From the NCBI RefSeq assembly GCF_010975035.1, contig NZ_JAAIUV010000001.1, forward strand, positions 62,001-126,000: DNA of 64,000 nucleotides. Direction: 5' to 3'. This DNA comes from Neobacillus thermocopriae (GTDB lineage Bacteria; Bacillota; Bacilli; Bacillales; Cytobacillaceae). The notes below the pieces were generated by a model, which was given only the letters and a program-made list of their open reading frames with translations, ran no database searches and had not been told where the DNA came from. Shown here piece after piece: positions 52,306 to 63,544 of the stretch; position 1 is the stretch's first letter; each line of letters opens with the position of its first letter. The position numbers and the translations under genes are program-made.

Positions 52306-52336
52306 TTTTACGCCCTCGGCAGGAATCGAACCCACA
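52306..52336. repeat. attR core
   Basis: 31 bp matching attL; lies in the 3' end and T-arm of the intact tRNA gene. Right junction of the prophage. Confidence 0.95.
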
Positions 52337-52382
52337 TTTCAAGAACCGGAATCTTGCGTGCTATCCGTTGCACCACGAGGGC
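52311..52382 (-). tRNA. tRNA-Arg (anticodon CCG)
   Basis: Acceptor stem GCCCTCG / CGAGGGC, D-arm CAACGG, anticodon stem CAAGA-TTCCGGT-TCTTG with CCG, T-arm GGGTTCGATTCC. Discriminator G, no encoded CCA. Intact because the phage supplies an identical 3' end. It is the prophage insertion site. Confidence 0.95.
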
Positions 52383-52511
52383 AAAATATTAACGACTTAC
52401 ATATTATAATATGATTTCGTAAAATATGCAATAGGCATGTTGGTTTTAAAATGGTGTGATTTGGTTATGCTGATGGATGGAAAGTTGTCGAACAAAAATC
52501 AAGGTGAATTG

Positions 52512-52541
52512 TTTGACCTTTATTGACCATTAGTGTATGAT
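52512..52541 (+). promoter_or_regulatory. clpP promoter with CtsR box
   Basis: -35 TTTGAC (52512-52517), 18-bp spacer, -10 TATGAT (52536-52541). The sequence 52512-52528 read on the minus strand is GGTCAATAAAGGTCAAA, one base off the CtsR consensus (RGTCAAANANRGTCAAA), overlapping the -35. Repression by CtsR and heat induction are expected. Confidence 0.8.
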
Positions 52542-52585
52542 AACAATACATAAGTTTTACATTTCCACTCAAAGGAGGAAAAAAA

Positions 52586-53179
52586 ATGAATTTGATTCCT
52601 ACAGTCATTGAACAAACCAATCGTGGTGAACGTGCCTATGACATTTATTCCCGCCTGTTAAAAGACCGAATCATTATGCTCGGAAGTGCGATTGATGACC
52701 ATGTTGCCAACAGCATTGTTGCTCAATTGCTTTTCCTTGAAGCAGAAAACCCTGAAAAAGATATTACTCTTTACATCAATAGCCCAGGTGGTAGCATTAC
52801 AGCTGGTATGGCTATTTATGATACAATGCAATATATTAAACCAGACGTTTCAACAGTTTGTATCGGAATGGCTGCGTCAATGGGTGCATTCTTGCTCGCT
52901 GCTGGGCAAAAAGGAAAGCGCTATGCTCTACCTAACTCTGAAGTCATGATCCATCAGCCACTTGGTGGCGCTCAAGGTCAGGCAACAGAAATTGAGATCG
53001 CCGCAAAGCGCATTCTTTTCCTTCGTGAAAAATTAAATGGTATTTTATCCGAGCGTACTGGCCAGCCAATCGAAGTGATTCAAAGAGATACTGACCGCGA
53101 CAACTTCATGACCGCCGAAAGAGCTAAAGAATACGGCTTAATCGATCATATTGTTACTCGCAATCAAATTGAAAAATAA
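52586..53179 (+). CDS. clpP: ATP-dependent Clp protease proteolytic subunit
   Basis: 197 residues; ATG after AAAGGAGG. Catalytic Ser98 (GMAASMGAF), His123 (MIHQPLGG) and Asp172 (DRDNFM). Two stacked heptamers form the protease chamber used with ClpX/ClpC ATPases. First chromosomal gene right of the prophage and tRNA. Confidence 0.98.
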   Translation: MNLIPTVIEQTNRGERAYDIYSRLLKDRIIMLGSAIDDHVANSIVAQLLFLEAENPEKDITLYINSPGGSITAGMAIYDTMQYIKPDVSTVCIGMAASMGAFLLAAGQKGKRYALPNSEVMIHQPLGGAQGQATEIEIAAKRILFLREKLNGILSERTGQPIEVIQRDTDRDNFMTAERAKEYGLIDHIVTRNQIEK

Positions 53180-53196
53180 GATTTCCTTATTTAAAG

Positions 53197-53226
53197 AAAG
53201 CAACCGGATAACCGGTTGCTTTTTAT
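53197..53226 (+). terminator. clpP terminator
   Basis: AAAGCAACCGG / CCGGTTGCTTT hairpin with ATAA loop and T run. Confidence 0.9.
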
Positions 53227-53328
53227 TGTGGCTAAATCAGGAAGTAACAATCTTGTAAGAGCGGATAAGAGAAAGGCCGAAGACTCTGGATAGATTTTGA
53301 ACAGGAAAACAAAATGCCTAACCATTAA

Positions 53329-53357
53329 AAAAAGGGTCCATCGCAGGAACCCTTTTT
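53329..53357 (-). terminator. Terminator of the yvcI-crh operon
   Basis: AAAAAGGGT / ACCCTTTTT hairpin on the minus strand, next to the crh stop. Convergent with clpP. Confidence 0.85.
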
Positions 53358-53358
53358 A

Positions 53359-53616
53359 TTAATGTTCTTTTTCAACAAAATCAGTTAATGCTTGAATGGC
53401 TTTATCCTCGTCTTCCCCATCAGCAATGATGTTAATGACGACTCCAGAACCTAACGCGAGACTCATCAGGCCCATGATACTTTTGGCATTTACTTTTTTT
53501 CCATCCTTTTCAAGAAAAACATCAGCTGAGAATCGGTTGGCTTCCTGGACAAACAGTGCCGCTGGACGAGCTTGAAGGCCAGTTTTCAATTTTACTTCGA
53601 CTTGTTTTGCCAACAT
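53359..53616 (-). CDS. crh: HPr-like protein Crh
   Basis: 85 residues, HPr fold. Gln15 replaces the catalytic His of HPr (GLQARPA), so it cannot carry phosphate from the PTS; Ser46 (NAKSIMG) is kept for HPr kinase. Crh-Ser-P is a corepressor of CcpA in Bacillus. It is last in the yvcI-rapZ-yvcK-whiA-crh operon. Confidence 0.95.
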   Translation of the reverse strand: MLAKQVEVKLKTGLQARPAALFVQEANRFSADVFLEKDGKKVNAKSIMGLMSLALGSGVVINIIADGEDEDKAIQALTDFVEKEH

Positions 53617-53687
53617 GTAATCATTCCTCCTCTGCCATATGTGTTAATTATATTTTTTTATGGTATCAGTATGATCGGTCCTAAGCA

Positions 53688-54638
53688 TTACTTCAAAGAT
53701 AGTGATTCTCCTGCACGTAGCTTTTCAGCAATCTCATCAATTTTTCGAAGGCGATGATTAATGCCAGACTTACTAATCGTGCCTCCTGAAACCATTTCAC
53801 CTAGTTCTTTCAAAGTAACATCTGTATACATTAATCGGAGCTCAGCAATTTCTCTTAATTTGTCCGGTAAAACTTGTAATCCAACTGTTTGTTCAATATA
53901 ACGGATATTCTCAACCTGTCTGATGGAAGCACCAATCGTTTTATTTAAATTGGCCGTTTCACAGTTAACTAGACGATTAACGGAATTACGCATATCACGA
54001 ACAATTCGAACATCCTCAAACCGAAGTAACGCATTATGAGCACCAATAATATTTAAAAACTCCGTTATTTTCTCAGCTTCTTTTAAATACGTTATATAGC
54101 CTTTTTTCCGTTCAAGTGTTTTACTGTTAAGACCAAATGAATTCATTAATTCACATAAAGAATCATTATGTTCCTTATATAGGGAAGAAATTTCTAGATG
54201 ATAAGAAGACGTTTCCGGATTATTCACCGATCCCCCAGCCAAAAATGCCCCTCGTAGATAGGAACGCTTACAGCACTTCTTTTTCACAAGCTCAGCAGAA
54301 ATATCATGGATAAAGGTGAATCCATCCCCCAATATTTTTGTGTCTTCCAAAATTTCTTTTGCCCGTTCGGATAAACGGACAATGTAAACATTATTCTTTT
54401 TCAACCGCATTTTTTTACGGACAAGCAATTCAACTTGAACTTGATATCTTTTCTTCAATAATGTATAAATTCTTCTAGCAATCGCCGCATTTTCGGTTTG
54501 AATATCGACAACGATTTTACGATTAGAAAAGGAAAGGGAACCATTCATTCGAATAAGCGCTGAAAGTTCAGCACGTTCACAACACGGTTTCACTTCTAAG
54601 TTCGTTAATTCCTTTTTCGTTTCAGAAGCGAAAGACAT
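53688..54638 (-). CDS. whiA: WhiA-family DNA-binding protein
   Basis: 316 residues; ATG at 54638 after AGGGGG. LAGLIDADG-like N-terminal domain ([35 protein letters not shown]) and C-terminal helix-turn-helix ([25 protein letters not shown]). It affects cell division and chromosome segregation in B. subtilis. Conserved order with yvcK and rapZ. Confidence 0.94.
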   Translation of the reverse strand: MSFASETKKELTNLEVKPCCERAELSALIRMNGSLSFSNRKIVVDIQTENAAIARRIYTLLKKRYQVQVELLVRKKMRLKKNNVYIVRLSERAKEILEDTKILGDGFTFIHDISAELVKKKCCKRSYLRGAFLAGGSVNNPETSSYHLEISSLYKEHNDSLCELMNSFGLNSKTLERKKGYITYLKEAEKITEFLNIIGAHNALLRFEDVRIVRDMRNSVNRLVNCETANLNKTIGASIRQVENIRYIEQTVGLQVLPDKLREIAELRLMYTDVTLKELGEMVSGGTISKSGINHRLRKIDEIAEKLRAGESLSLK

Positions 54639-54732
54639 TCCCTTACCCCCTTTCAACAATAACAATCATTTTTCCTAATAAATCATGGCACTTTAACGCT
54701 TCGTTTTTTCTTAATAATCCATTTTATTTGTT

Positions 54733-55719
54733 TTACGCATTATAACGTCTGTTGGTTTCGGTCATTAATAAATTATATAAAATTTTAGCTACTTTTTGTG
54801 GGTCATGTCTTAAAGCACCTTTTTCAAGATTGGCGATATCGGCGTGAACTACCTCCAAGCCTAATTCAGTAAGTTTCTCTAAATCGAAGTGAACCGGATG
54901 GGCCAGCTCTTCCTTATAGCGAAGCTGAACATCTTCCGGAATCTCCTCTTTATTCACTAGGATAATATTAATAAAATCATCACAACTCATGTGATCATAA
55001 ATAGCCTTTACATGATCACTAGCCGTAAATCCATGTGTTTCCCCTGCTTGGGTCATAAGATTACAAATATATACTTTTTTGGCTCGTGAACGGCATACTT
55101 CATCCCCTAGTTGAGGGACGAGCAGGTTCGGCAACAAGCTGGTATATAGACTTCCTGGTCCAAGAATGATCAAGTCGGCCTTTCGAATAGCTTGAATCGT
55201 CTCTGGAAGCGGACGGATATTTTTAGGGGTTAAGAAAACCCTTTTAATTTTTTTCCCGGAATACGGGATTTTCGATTCTCCAGAAACGACGGTACCATCC
55301 TCCATTTCCGCATGTAAAACAACGCTTTGATTGGCGGCTGGAAGCACTTTTCCTCGTACATTCAATACCCTGCTCATTTCCTGAATGGCATGAACAAAGT
55401 CGCCGGTAATCGAAGTCATGGCGGCTAATATGAGATTGCCGAGCGAATGACCGGAAAGCTCATTGGATGTTTTAAACCGATGCTGGAACATTTCCTCAAC
55501 AAGTGGTTCCACATCCGAAAGAGCGGCTAACACGTTGCGTATATCGCCAGGTGGAGGGATATCCAGGTCCTCACGGATTTTACCCGAACTGCCGCCATCA
55601 TCAGCCACTGTTACAATAGCGGTGATATCAACCGGATACTGTTTTAATCCCCTGAGTAAAACCGGTAACCCTGTTCCCCCGCCAATGACGACAATTCTAG
55701 GCTGCCCTAATTCTGTCAT
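54733..55719 (-). CDS. yvcK: YvcK/CofD-like UDP-sugar-binding factor
   Basis: 328 residues. [20 protein letters not shown] at the N-terminus and DDGGSSG near residue 39 bind UDP-sugar; GHSLGNLIL near 95 and [15 protein letters not shown] near 187 are family motifs. Needed for growth on gluconeogenic carbon and cell-wall homeostasis in Bacillus. Overlaps rapZ by 4 bp. Confidence 0.95.
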   Translation of the reverse strand: MTELGQPRIVVIGGGTGLPVLLRGLKQYPVDITAIVTVADDGGSSGKIREDLDIPPPGDIRNVLAALSDVEPLVEEMFQHRFKTSNELSGHSLGNLILAAMTSITGDFVHAIQEMSRVLNVRGKVLPAANQSVVLHAEMEDGTVVSGESKIPYSGKKIKRVFLTPKNIRPLPETIQAIRKADLIILGPGSLYTSLLPNLLVPQLGDEVCRSRAKKVYICNLMTQAGETHGFTASDHVKAIYDHMSCDDFINIILVNKEEIPEDVQLRYKEELAHPVHFDLEKLTELGLEVVHADIANLEKGALRHDPQKVAKILYNLLMTETNRRYNA

Positions 55720-56609
55720 GTAGTCTTTTCCTTTCTCCTCTCAATGTCACGATGGGAAACAACGGTTCTATAATCTTTTTGGAAATATTGGCCGATGTAT
55801 TCTGCTAAGGCAACAGATCTGTGCTGCCCGCCGGTACACCCAATTCCGATGACCAGTTGAGCTTTCCCTTCCCGTTTATAATGAGGAAGCATAAAGCTTA
55901 AAAGATCTGTTACTTTTTCCAAAAATTTTTGTGTTTCGTTCCACTTTAATACATAACTCGAGACCTCTTCATCCATTCCGGTTTTTGGACGCATGTGCTC
56001 GATATAATGCGGATTCGGCAGGAACCGTACATCAAATACCAAATCGGCATCAATAGGGATTCCATGCTTAAATCCAAATGACATGACATTGACGGTAAAG
56101 ATTAAATGTTTATTCGCCGTAAACTCAGATAATATCTTCTCACGTAATTCCCGCGGTTTCATCTGGGAAGTGTTGTAAATTATTTGTGCTCTCCCTTTTA
56201 ACTCCTCTAAAAGCTGCCTTTCTTGCTTAATTCCTTCAAGTGGTGCCGCTGTTTTTGCCAACGGATGCGAACGTCTTGTTTCTTTGTATCTTCGCACAAG
56301 TGTGGCATCATCCGAATCCAAAAACAGGATTTGCGGTGTTACCCAAGAAGTTTCCGCAAGGTCATCAAGGGCCTTAAAAAGGTGGTCAAAAAATTCCCGC
56401 CCCCGAAGGTCCATGACGAGAGCAACTTTATTCATCTTATTCCCCGATTCCTTCATGAGTTCAAGGAATTTTGGCAATAATGTAGGAGGTAAATTGTCGA
56501 CACAGAAAAAACCTAAATCCTCGAAGCTTTGGATAGCAACTGTTTTTCCAGCTCCAGACATTCCGGTAATAATAACCATTTGAATATCGCTTGTCGAACC
56601 GGTACTCAT
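55716..56609 (-). CDS. rapZ: RapZ-like nucleotide-binding protein (YvcJ)
   Basis: 297 residues. Walker A GMSGAGKT near residue 15; Walker B LVMDLRG near 66; C-terminal RNA/metabolite-binding part with [12 protein letters not shown] near 260. In E. coli RapZ controls glmZ RNA decay; in Bacillus YvcJ is a GTP/ATPase tied to competence and UDP-sugar metabolism. Next to yvcK by 4-bp overlap. Confidence 0.93.
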   Translation of the reverse strand: MSTGSTSDIQMVIITGMSGAGKTVAIQSFEDLGFFCVDNLPPTLLPKFLELMKESGNKMNKVALVMDLRGREFFDHLFKALDDLAETSWVTPQILFLDSDDATLVRRYKETRRSHPLAKTAAPLEGIKQERQLLEELKGRAQIIYNTSQMKPRELREKILSEFTANKHLIFTVNVMSFGFKHGIPIDADLVFDVRFLPNPHYIEHMRPKTGMDEEVSSYVLKWNETQKFLEKVTDLLSFMLPHYKREGKAQLVIGIGCTGGQHRSVALAEYIGQYFQKDYRTVVSHRDIERRKEKTT

Positions 56610-56632
56610 TGATGATTCCTCCTAACTAATCT

Positions 56633-57100
56633 TTAACTTGGATCTAAACGATAACTAATTAGCTCAAAATCTTTTGTATAAGTAAAAGTACCGTAAATAA
56701 TGCCTTTACCATGAATCATGTAATCAATAATATGATAATCACCTGCGGCCATCGGCAGATCTTTTATATCATCAAAGGAATGCCAAGCAAGTTTGCCCTC
56801 TTCTGATTCATCGAGATCCAAACCATCCGAATCAGTAGCAACAAAGGTGAACATCATCCACTCAGAAAGAAGCTGGTCCCCTTCCTTCATAATCATGGTG
56901 AAAATCCCTTTTAATTGTGGATTTTTTAAGTATACTCCTGTTTCCTCACGGAATTCTCTAATACATGAATCTCGTACCGACTCACCGGGTTCCATCTTTC
57001 CTCCTGGCGCAACCCACCAGCCCCGGCGCGGCTTCTTAAGCATCAATACTTTATTATCTTTAATCAACACACAATTGGTGACCCGCTGCAAAGTACTCAC
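56633..57100 (-). CDS. yvcI: Nudix hydrolase YvcI
   Basis: 155 residues. The Nudix box (GGKMEPGESVRDSCIREFREETG) is complete. TTG or ATG start near MSTLQRVTNCVLI. It may hydrolyse damaged nucleotides; substrate unknown. First gene of the minus-strand operon. Confidence 0.92.
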   Translation of the reverse strand: MSTLQRVTNCVLIKDNKVLMLKKPRRGWWVAPGGKMEPGESVRDSCIREFREETGVYLKNPQLKGIFTMIMKEGDQLLSEWMMFTFVATDSDGLDLDESEEGKLAWHSFDDIKDLPMAAGDYHIIDYMIHGKGIIYGTFTYTKDFELISYRLDPS

Positions 57101-57144
57101 CCTCTTGCTAAATATACTAATATAACTACTAATCCATTCTTCTC

Positions 57145-57173
57145 ATTATACTATTTTTATACCACACCCACAA
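57145..57173 (-). promoter_or_regulatory. Promoter of yvcI-rapZ-yvcK-whiA-crh
   Basis: Minus strand: -35 TTGTGG (57168-57173), 17-bp spacer, -10 TATAAT (57145-57150), about 45 bp before the yvcI start. Confidence 0.65.
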
Positions 57174-57311
57174 TGAATACAAATTTGATAATTCTGTTAA
57201 CTTTATGGATGGTAGGCATCTTATTTAATAAATTTCCAAACCAACCTATCTACGCTATTTTAGACAATAGAATAATTTTGTCCACAGACGGTTGAACACC
57301 TTTAAAAGGAC

Positions 57312-57341
57312 AAAAAAAAGCACAGGCTGCTGATCCTGTGC
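57312..57341 (-). terminator. trxB terminator
   Basis: GCACAGG / CCTGTGC hairpin followed on the minus strand by eight T, 145 bp after the trxB stop. The 57174-57486 interval otherwise holds no gene; see also the plus-oriented hairpin at 57454. Confidence 0.7.
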
Positions 57342-57453
57342 GGGAAAAGGTATATATTTCTAAAAGGGGGTCAATTAGCTTTAATCATACCGCATTTTTA
57401 TTTCATCATTGTTACATTTGAGTTAAAACCGCTTTACTTTTTTACATGATTGA

Positions 57454-57481
57454 AGCGTCCTATTTTTAGGACGCTTTTTTT
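57454..57481 (+). terminator. Plus-oriented terminator without an obvious plus-strand gene
   Basis: AGCGTCCTA / TAGGACGCT with a T-rich loop, then seven T on the plus strand. No plus-strand frame lies upstream within 350 bp. Confidence 0.6.
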
Positions 57482-57486
57482 GGACA

Positions 57487-58494
<1,008 letters not shown>

Positions 58495-58536
58495 AAACAA
58501 ATGATTTTCCGTCCAAATATCTGCTCAAATCGGGCA

Positions 58537-60030
58537 CTATTGTAACAATTCGTTCACTCGTTTGACATATTTTCCAATGGTCGCTTTCGAGATGCCGTAA
58601 CGTTGGGCAACCTCTTGCTGGGAGACTTTCTCACTGCGCAGTCTGTGCCATACATATTCAACGGCACCTGCCCAAGCACGTTTATTTTTCAATTGAATGT
58701 TTGCTTTCAAAACTTCAACAAAAACAGTGAACCACATCAAGTACAAACCGGCTTCAACGGTGCCGATTGGATGATGGCTTTCATAAAATAATTGTGCCAC
58801 TTCCTGAGCATCCGCGACCCGGGACGGTCTTCCTGAACGGATATGTGAGATGTATTCTTTTTCCAATGACGTAAACTTTGGATTTTGGAACAAACGTTTC
58901 GATTGGATAATCTCATCTTTTTTACTTGAAACCGTTGTTAAAAATAAGGCAAACAACCGCTCCTCAACATAGTCACTTTCAAGCTTTTGAAAAATAGAAC
59001 CAGAATGGTCTTCAAATCCATTGGCCACTGCTTGCTCTTCTTTCCATGGTTCGAAACCTTCTTTGTCTGGACTTAATTCAAGCACTTTTTTCCATATGTT
59101 TTGAGCAAAGGCATCATGGCCCATAAAATAAGCAGAATAGGACAACCAATAATAGAATGGCCCATCCCCATCAAATCCGGATTTATATAATTTTTTCAAC
59201 CACATATAGGCAAGCTCATATTCACCAACAAGTGCAAAAGATGTACCAAGCTTATATTGATGCTCGCTCAATATCGGCTGAATTTTTTTTAAGGTGTCTA
59301 CCATCTGGTTCACAAACTTTAACTTTCCTTGGTAATGAGCAAACACCATCTTGTTGCAAAGGGCATGAAGATTTCCTGGATTCTTCTTTAGCACCTCATC
59401 CAAAATGGACTCTGCTTTTTCATTTTTACCTAAATAAAAATAAGCTAGTGCTAAATTATTGTAAGCAGACCAATATTCCGGATATTCCTTAATTACTTCC
59501 GTTAACAATTCAATCGCTTTTGGGAAATACCCTGATTCTAGTAATTCACGTGCCTGTTCTTGCTTAACAATTAAATCATCCTGAGGATCATACTCCTCAT
59601 CAAGACCATCATATTCAAATGCCAAAATCTCAAGCAATTCCTGTGCGTCTTCCGAAAAATCACCATCCGGGTCAAGTTCTAAATACAATTTAACATGGTG
59701 ATACGCATCTTTAAAAAATCCCAAATGGGCGTAATTATTCGCTAAGAAGTAGTGGCATTCCACCATTTCATCGTCTAGATCTTCGAGGATGAGATGCAGG
59801 AGTCGATTGGAATCTTCAAACTCGCCAAGTTCTGTTGAAACAATGGCCAGTTGGCATGCAATCATCGGCTCGCCCTGCTCAAGCTGTAGCGCCCGGCTCA
59901 AATATTTTTTTGCTTTGAAAAAATCACGGCGATGGTATGCCTTAATTCCTTTCTTAAAATAATATTCCCCCGTCGGAATAAACGACAGGATTTTCCCCTT
60001 TTCCTTTCTTGCTTTTGCGTCTTTACTCAT
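58537..60030 (-). CDS. yvcD: TPR-repeat protein YvcD
   Basis: 497 residues; ATG at 60030 after TGGAGG. Several tetratricopeptide repeats (residues about 30-300, such as AYYFKKGIKAYHRRDFFKAKKYL-type and ELLTEVIKEYPEYWSAYNNLALAYF) and a C-terminal helix-turn-helix (VSQQEVAQRYGISKATIGKYVKRV). Conserved upstream of trxB in Bacillus; function unknown. Confidence 0.9.
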   Translation of the reverse strand: MSKDAKARKEKGKILSFIPTGEYYFKKGIKAYHRRDFFKAKKYLSRALQLEQGEPMIACQLAIVSTELGEFEDSNRLLHLILEDLDDEMVECHYFLANNYAHLGFFKDAYHHVKLYLELDPDGDFSEDAQELLEILAFEYDGLDEEYDPQDDLIVKQEQARELLESGYFPKAIELLTEVIKEYPEYWSAYNNLALAYFYLGKNEKAESILDEVLKKNPGNLHALCNKMVFAHYQGKLKFVNQMVDTLKKIQPILSEHQYKLGTSFALVGEYELAYMWLKKLYKSGFDGDGPFYYWLSYSAYFMGHDAFAQNIWKKVLELSPDKEGFEPWKEEQAVANGFEDHSGSIFQKLESDYVEERLFALFLTTVSSKKDEIIQSKRLFQNPKFTSLEKEYISHIRSGRPSRVADAQEVAQLFYESHHPIGTVEAGLYLMWFTVFVEVLKANIQLKNKRAWAGAVEYVWHRLRSEKVSQQEVAQRYGISKATIGKYVKRVNELLQ

Positions 60031-60184
60031 GCAATCCTCCATCATCCTTTAATAACTAATGTAGTATAACACATTTTGGACTTGTACGAGAAGCGATTGC
60101 CTATAATGAAAACTGGTAATATTTTTTGCAGAGGGTTCGTCATTCGTTTTTAGGGGACTCTATAGATAAGGATGGTGTTGCATA

Positions 60185-60616
60185 ATGCGAAAGGTGTTAT
60201 GTAGCGTTGTTTTCTTTTTATTCCTTTCCACAAATGCGCTAGCCCAAACAAAACAGGTCGAAATTTTTGATATTGAAAAAGGAAAAGTCGTACAACTAGT
60301 TCCAACATCTTCAGAAATACAAAAAGAAGCATCTACCTTTCTTCAAGGGATTTCAGGAGTATACACGAAAGTACGACCGATACCTGAGAAAGGTTATATG
60401 ATAAAAGTTCCATTAGAACCTTCCATTATGGTCGATAACCAATGGTTTAAAGGTCTAGTGGACGAAGTAGTGATTATTTTTCCTGAACAGGAAAAGCCTT
60501 TTTTAATGGTATTTGACGATGAAAACCGATTGCACTTTTATCATTTTGATGGCAATACGGATCGTTTTTTGAACCTCTTACATTTTCAGCCACAAAATGA
60601 AACCGGTCCTAATTAG
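60185..60616 (+). CDS. Small secreted protein, unknown
   Basis: 143 residues. Signal peptide [20 protein letters not shown] with AxA-type cleavage near residue 20; the mature part is beta-rich ([37 protein letters not shown]). Probably exported and free outside the membrane. Its stop lies in a palindromic terminator shared with hisI. Confidence 0.8.
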   Translation: MRKVLCSVVFFLFLSTNALAQTKQVEIFDIEKGKVVQLVPTSSEIQKEASTFLQGISGVYTKVRPIPEKGYMIKVPLEPSIMVDNQWFKGLVDEVVIIFPEQEKPFLMVFDDENRLHFYHFDGNTDRFLNLLHFQPQNETGPN

Positions 60617-60625
60617 GACCGGTTT
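60600..60625. terminator. 26-bp perfect palindrome holding two stop codons
   Basis: AAACCGGTCCTAATTAGGAC continues to GGTTT, then TTT on the plus strand. Its centre TTAG/TAAT holds TAG of the plus-strand gene (60614-60616) and TAA of hisI (60613-60615). Bidirectional terminator within coding ends. Confidence 0.85.
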
Positions 60626-61242
60626 TTATGACGTTTTTCTAATGTCCGTAATACTTCTTTAAATGGAAGATCTTGTTCGACTAGTAATACGAGCAAGTGG
60701 TACATCAAATCAGCTGCTTCCCATTTTAGCTCTTCCTGTTCACGATTTTTCGCGGCAATAATAACCTCAGATGCCTCTTCCCCAATTTTCTTTAAAATTT
60801 TGTCAAGCCCTTTTTCAAAAAGATAGGTTGTATAAGCCCCTTCTGGTCGTTCCTTGTAACGTTGTTGAATGACTTTTTCAAGCGTTTGTAAAAACTGATA
60901 GTTCGCAAGATGAGGGGAGCGTTCGGAAACCTCTTCCCCGGAGAAGCAGCTCACTGCACCCGTATGGCATGCTGGCCCTTTTGGTTTTACTTGAATGAGC
61001 AGGGCATCTTGATCACAATCATATTTGATACTTACGACCGACTGGGTATTGCCGCTTGTAGCCCCCTTATGCCAAAGCTCTTGGCGAGAGCGGCTGTAAA
61101 ACCATGTTTCACCTGTTTCCAACGTCTTTGCGAGTGACTCTTCATTCATATAAGCCAGTGTTAACACTTCCATGGTTTCGGCATCCTGAATAATCGCTGG
61201 AACCAGTCCTTTTTCATCAAATCGGACCATATCTTTTATCAT
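60613..61242 (-). CDS. hisI (hisIE): Phosphoribosyl-AMP cyclohydrolase / phosphoribosyl-ATP pyrophosphatase
   Basis: 209 residues, bifunctional. Residues 1-110 are HisI ([31 protein letters not shown], then [20 protein letters not shown] with zinc Cys/His); 115-209 are HisE ([24 protein letters not shown], the MazG-type metal helix). Steps 2 and 3 of histidine synthesis. 3' end overlaps the convergent gene by 4 bp. Confidence 0.96.
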   Translation of the reverse strand: MIKDMVRFDEKGLVPAIIQDAETMEVLTLAYMNEESLAKTLETGETWFYSRSRQELWHKGATSGNTQSVVSIKYDCDQDALLIQVKPKGPACHTGAVSCFSGEEVSERSPHLANYQFLQTLEKVIQQRYKERPEGAYTTYLFEKGLDKILKKIGEEASEVIIAAKNREQEELKWEAADLMYHLLVLLVEQDLPFKEVLRTLEKRHKNRS

Positions 61243-61377
61243 CTGTTTCTCCCCCTTTTGACATGGATATGAAGGTTTGGATGTTATCTAACTTTAGCTG
61301 AATATTCTCGATAATCTATCCGAAATTGGACCATACTAAAATTAAATTCCCGAAATGGAATTCAAAACCGGTGTCCC

Positions 61378-62139
61378 TTAACGTACCGGAATTCCCTTCA
61401 TTCGCAAATAGTTTTTTACTTCCTGAACAGAAGTTTCTTTATAGTGAAAAATAGAGGCGGCTAACGCAGCATCTGCTTTCCCTTCTATAAACGCTTCCGC
61501 AAAATGTGCTGCCTTACCAGCGCCACCTGAAGCAATGACCGGAATCGTAACAGCTTCACTGACAGCCTTTGTTAAAGATAGATCAAAGCCATTTTTCTCT
61601 CCGTCACTATCCATACTAGTCAGCAAGATTTCCCCAGCTCCTAATTTTTCGGCCTCCATGGCCCATTCAAGAACCGTTCTTTCCGTTTTCCGGCGTCCGC
61701 CATGCGTATACACACGCCAAGTTCCAAGCTCATTGTCATATTTTGCATCGATGGCGACAACGATGCACTGAGAACCAAAGAAGCTTGCTCCTTCGCGAAT
61801 CAAGTCTGGATTGAACACAGCTGCTGTATTTAAGGACACTTTATCTGCGCCTGCTCGAAGAATGTTTTTCATATCATCAAGCGTGTTAATCCCACCACCA
61901 ACAGTAAAGGGAATGGCGAGTTCTGAAGCCACTGCTTTTACGACCTCAACCATTGTTTTCCTTCCCTCCACTGAAGCAGAAATATCAAGAAACACCAGTT
62001 CATCGGCCCCTTGTTGATCATATATGCGTGCTAATTCAACTGGATCACCCGCATCACGAAGCTGGACAAATTGAATTCCCTTTACCACACGACCTTCTTT
62101 CACATCTAGACAAGGGATAATTCGTTTCGTTAACGTCAT
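61378..62139 (-). CDS. hisF: Imidazole glycerol phosphate synthase, cyclase subunit
   Basis: 253 residues, TIM barrel. [16 protein letters not shown] with Asp11 and VAIDAKYDN with Asp130 carry the catalytic residues; [12 protein letters not shown] and [13 protein letters not shown] bind the two phosphates. Works with HisH. It is 30 bp downstream of hisA. Confidence 0.97.
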   Translation of the reverse strand: MTLTKRIIPCLDVKEGRVVKGIQFVQLRDAGDPVELARIYDQQGADELVFLDISASVEGRKTMVEVVKAVASELAIPFTVGGGINTLDDMKNILRAGADKVSLNTAAVFNPDLIREGASFFGSQCIVVAIDAKYDNELGTWRVYTHGGRRKTERTVLEWAMEAEKLGAGEILLTSMDSDGEKNGFDLSLTKAVSEAVTIPVIASGGAGKAAHFAEAFIEGKADAALAASIFHYKETSVQEVKNYLRMKGIPVR

Positions 62140-62169
62140 GTATGTTCACCTCCAGTGAAGAAAGGCTCT

Positions 62170-62898
62170 TTAGACCTGTACAGTTTGAAGTGCTTCTTTT
62201 AAGGTAAAACGTTTTTCATAAAGGGCCTTTCCGACAATAGCCCCGCTGATTCCTTTTGTGGCTTGAAGATCCTCTAAATCCGTAAGGCTGCTGACTCCGC
62301 CTGATGCAATGACATTTTTTCCAGTGATTTCAGCCAATTCACGGACAGCAGCAAGATTAGGGCCTGTCAGCATTCCGTCTGTTGCAATATCCGTAAAAAT
62401 AAATGTTTCCGCTCCGGCGTCAGCAAAACGCTTGCCAAGCTCAATGGCTCGAACTTCGGAAGTATCGAGCCAACCATGGGTGGCGACAAACCCTTTTTTG
62501 GCATCAATCCCTACCGCAATCTGGCAGCCATACTTGCGAATCATTTCCAATGCAAATTCAGGTTGAGAAATGGCTATACTGCCAATAATCACCCGGTCCA
62601 CGCCGTTCTCTAAATAGTGAACAATATCCGCCTCAGAACGAATTCCTCCACCTATTTGAATTTTTACCTGTGACAGTTTTTGAGCCGCTTCAATCACAAA
62701 ACGATCATTGACCCTCTTGCCATCTTTGGCACCATCAAGATCTACCATATGGATCCATTCCGCCCCGTCTGCTGCAAAGGTTTGAGCCATACCAAAAGGG
62801 GAAGCACTGTAAACCGTCTCCTTGTCATAATCTCCTTGAAGAAGGCGGACGCATTGACCTCCCCGCATATCAATGGCTGGATAAAGAATAAAACTCAT
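62170..62898 (-). CDS. hisA: ProFAR isomerase
   Basis: 242 residues, TIM barrel. [18 protein letters not shown] with the catalytic Asp, [12 protein letters not shown] and [13 protein letters not shown] phosphate loops. Isomerises phosphoribosyl-formimino-AICAR-phosphate. Overlaps hisH by 4 bp. Confidence 0.97.
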   Translation of the reverse strand: MSFILYPAIDMRGGQCVRLLQGDYDKETVYSASPFGMAQTFAADGAEWIHMVDLDGAKDGKRVNDRFVIEAAQKLSQVKIQIGGGIRSEADIVHYLENGVDRVIIGSIAISQPEFALEMIRKYGCQIAVGIDAKKGFVATHGWLDTSEVRAIELGKRFADAGAETFIFTDIATDGMLTGPNLAAVRELAEITGKNVIASGGVSSLTDLEDLQATKGISGAIVGKALYEKRFTLKEALQTVQV

Positions 62899-63521
62899 CG
62901 AACAGCCTCCCTTTCAACTGCCATTTTTAAAAAATTGGATAATAACGCCATTCCCAGCTGGCTACTTTTTTCCGGATGGAATTGCATACCGAATATATGG
63001 TCCTTGCCAACAACCGCCGCTACTTGCTCGTGATAATCGGCTTTGGCAATTAAGACGTCTGAGTTCGAAGCATCCACATAATAGGAATGAACGAAATAGA
63101 CGTAGTCTTCTTTCAAATTTTCTAGAAGAGGGGAAGGCTTTACAAAATTAAGACGGTTCCAACCCATGTGTGGAACTTTGTACGAACCCCCGTCCTTCGT
63201 TTGCCCCGGGAACCTGCGTACACTTCCAGGGAGTAAACCTAACCCTTTCGTCAAACCATTTTCCTCACTCGTTTCAAACAGCAGCTGCATTCCAAGACAA
63301 ATACCAAGGAGTGGTTTTCCTGTCTCCGCAAATTCCTTTATTGTATCTACAGGAAGGCGATCCATAGCATCCCGAAAAGAACCGACCCCTGGAAGAATTA
63401 GCGCGTCCGTGTTAAGCAACTCCTTTTTATCAGCGGAAATCAAATAATTTGCCCCCAGCCGTTCCAGTGCTTTACTAACGCTGAATAAATTACCCATTCT
63501 ATAATCGACAATACCAATCAT
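62895..63521 (-). CDS. hisH: Imidazole glycerol phosphate synthase, glutamine amidotransferase subunit
   Basis: 208 residues; ATG at 63521 after AAAGGATG. Triad: Cys in [10 protein letters not shown] near residue 79, His and Glu in [10 protein letters not shown] near 182. Supplies ammonia to HisF. Operon context hisB-hisH-hisA-hisF-hisI. Confidence 0.97.
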   Translation of the reverse strand: MIGIVDYRMGNLFSVSKALERLGANYLISADKKELLNTDALILPGVGSFRDAMDRLPVDTIKEFAETGKPLLGICLGMQLLFETSEENGLTKGLGLLPGSVRRFPGQTKDGGSYKVPHMGWNRLNFVKPSPLLENLKEDYVYFVHSYYVDASNSDVLIAKADYHEQVAAVVGKDHIFGMQFHPEKSSQLGMALLSNFLKMAVEREAVR

Positions 63522-63544
63522 TGTTAACATCCTTTCGTGGTGCC

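Larger units (their letters stand above)
16163..52336. mobile_element. Siphovirus-type prophage in tRNA-Arg(CCG)
   Basis: Bounded by 31-bp identical att cores and containing integrase, repressor switch, replication, packaging, head, tail and lysis modules in the standard order of HK97-type siphoviruses of Bacillaceae. Late and early genes are on the minus strand, lysogeny and accessory genes on the plus strand. Length about 36.2 kb. One head-tail gene has an in-frame stop and the attL end contains gene fragments, so particle production is uncertain. Confidence 0.97.
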
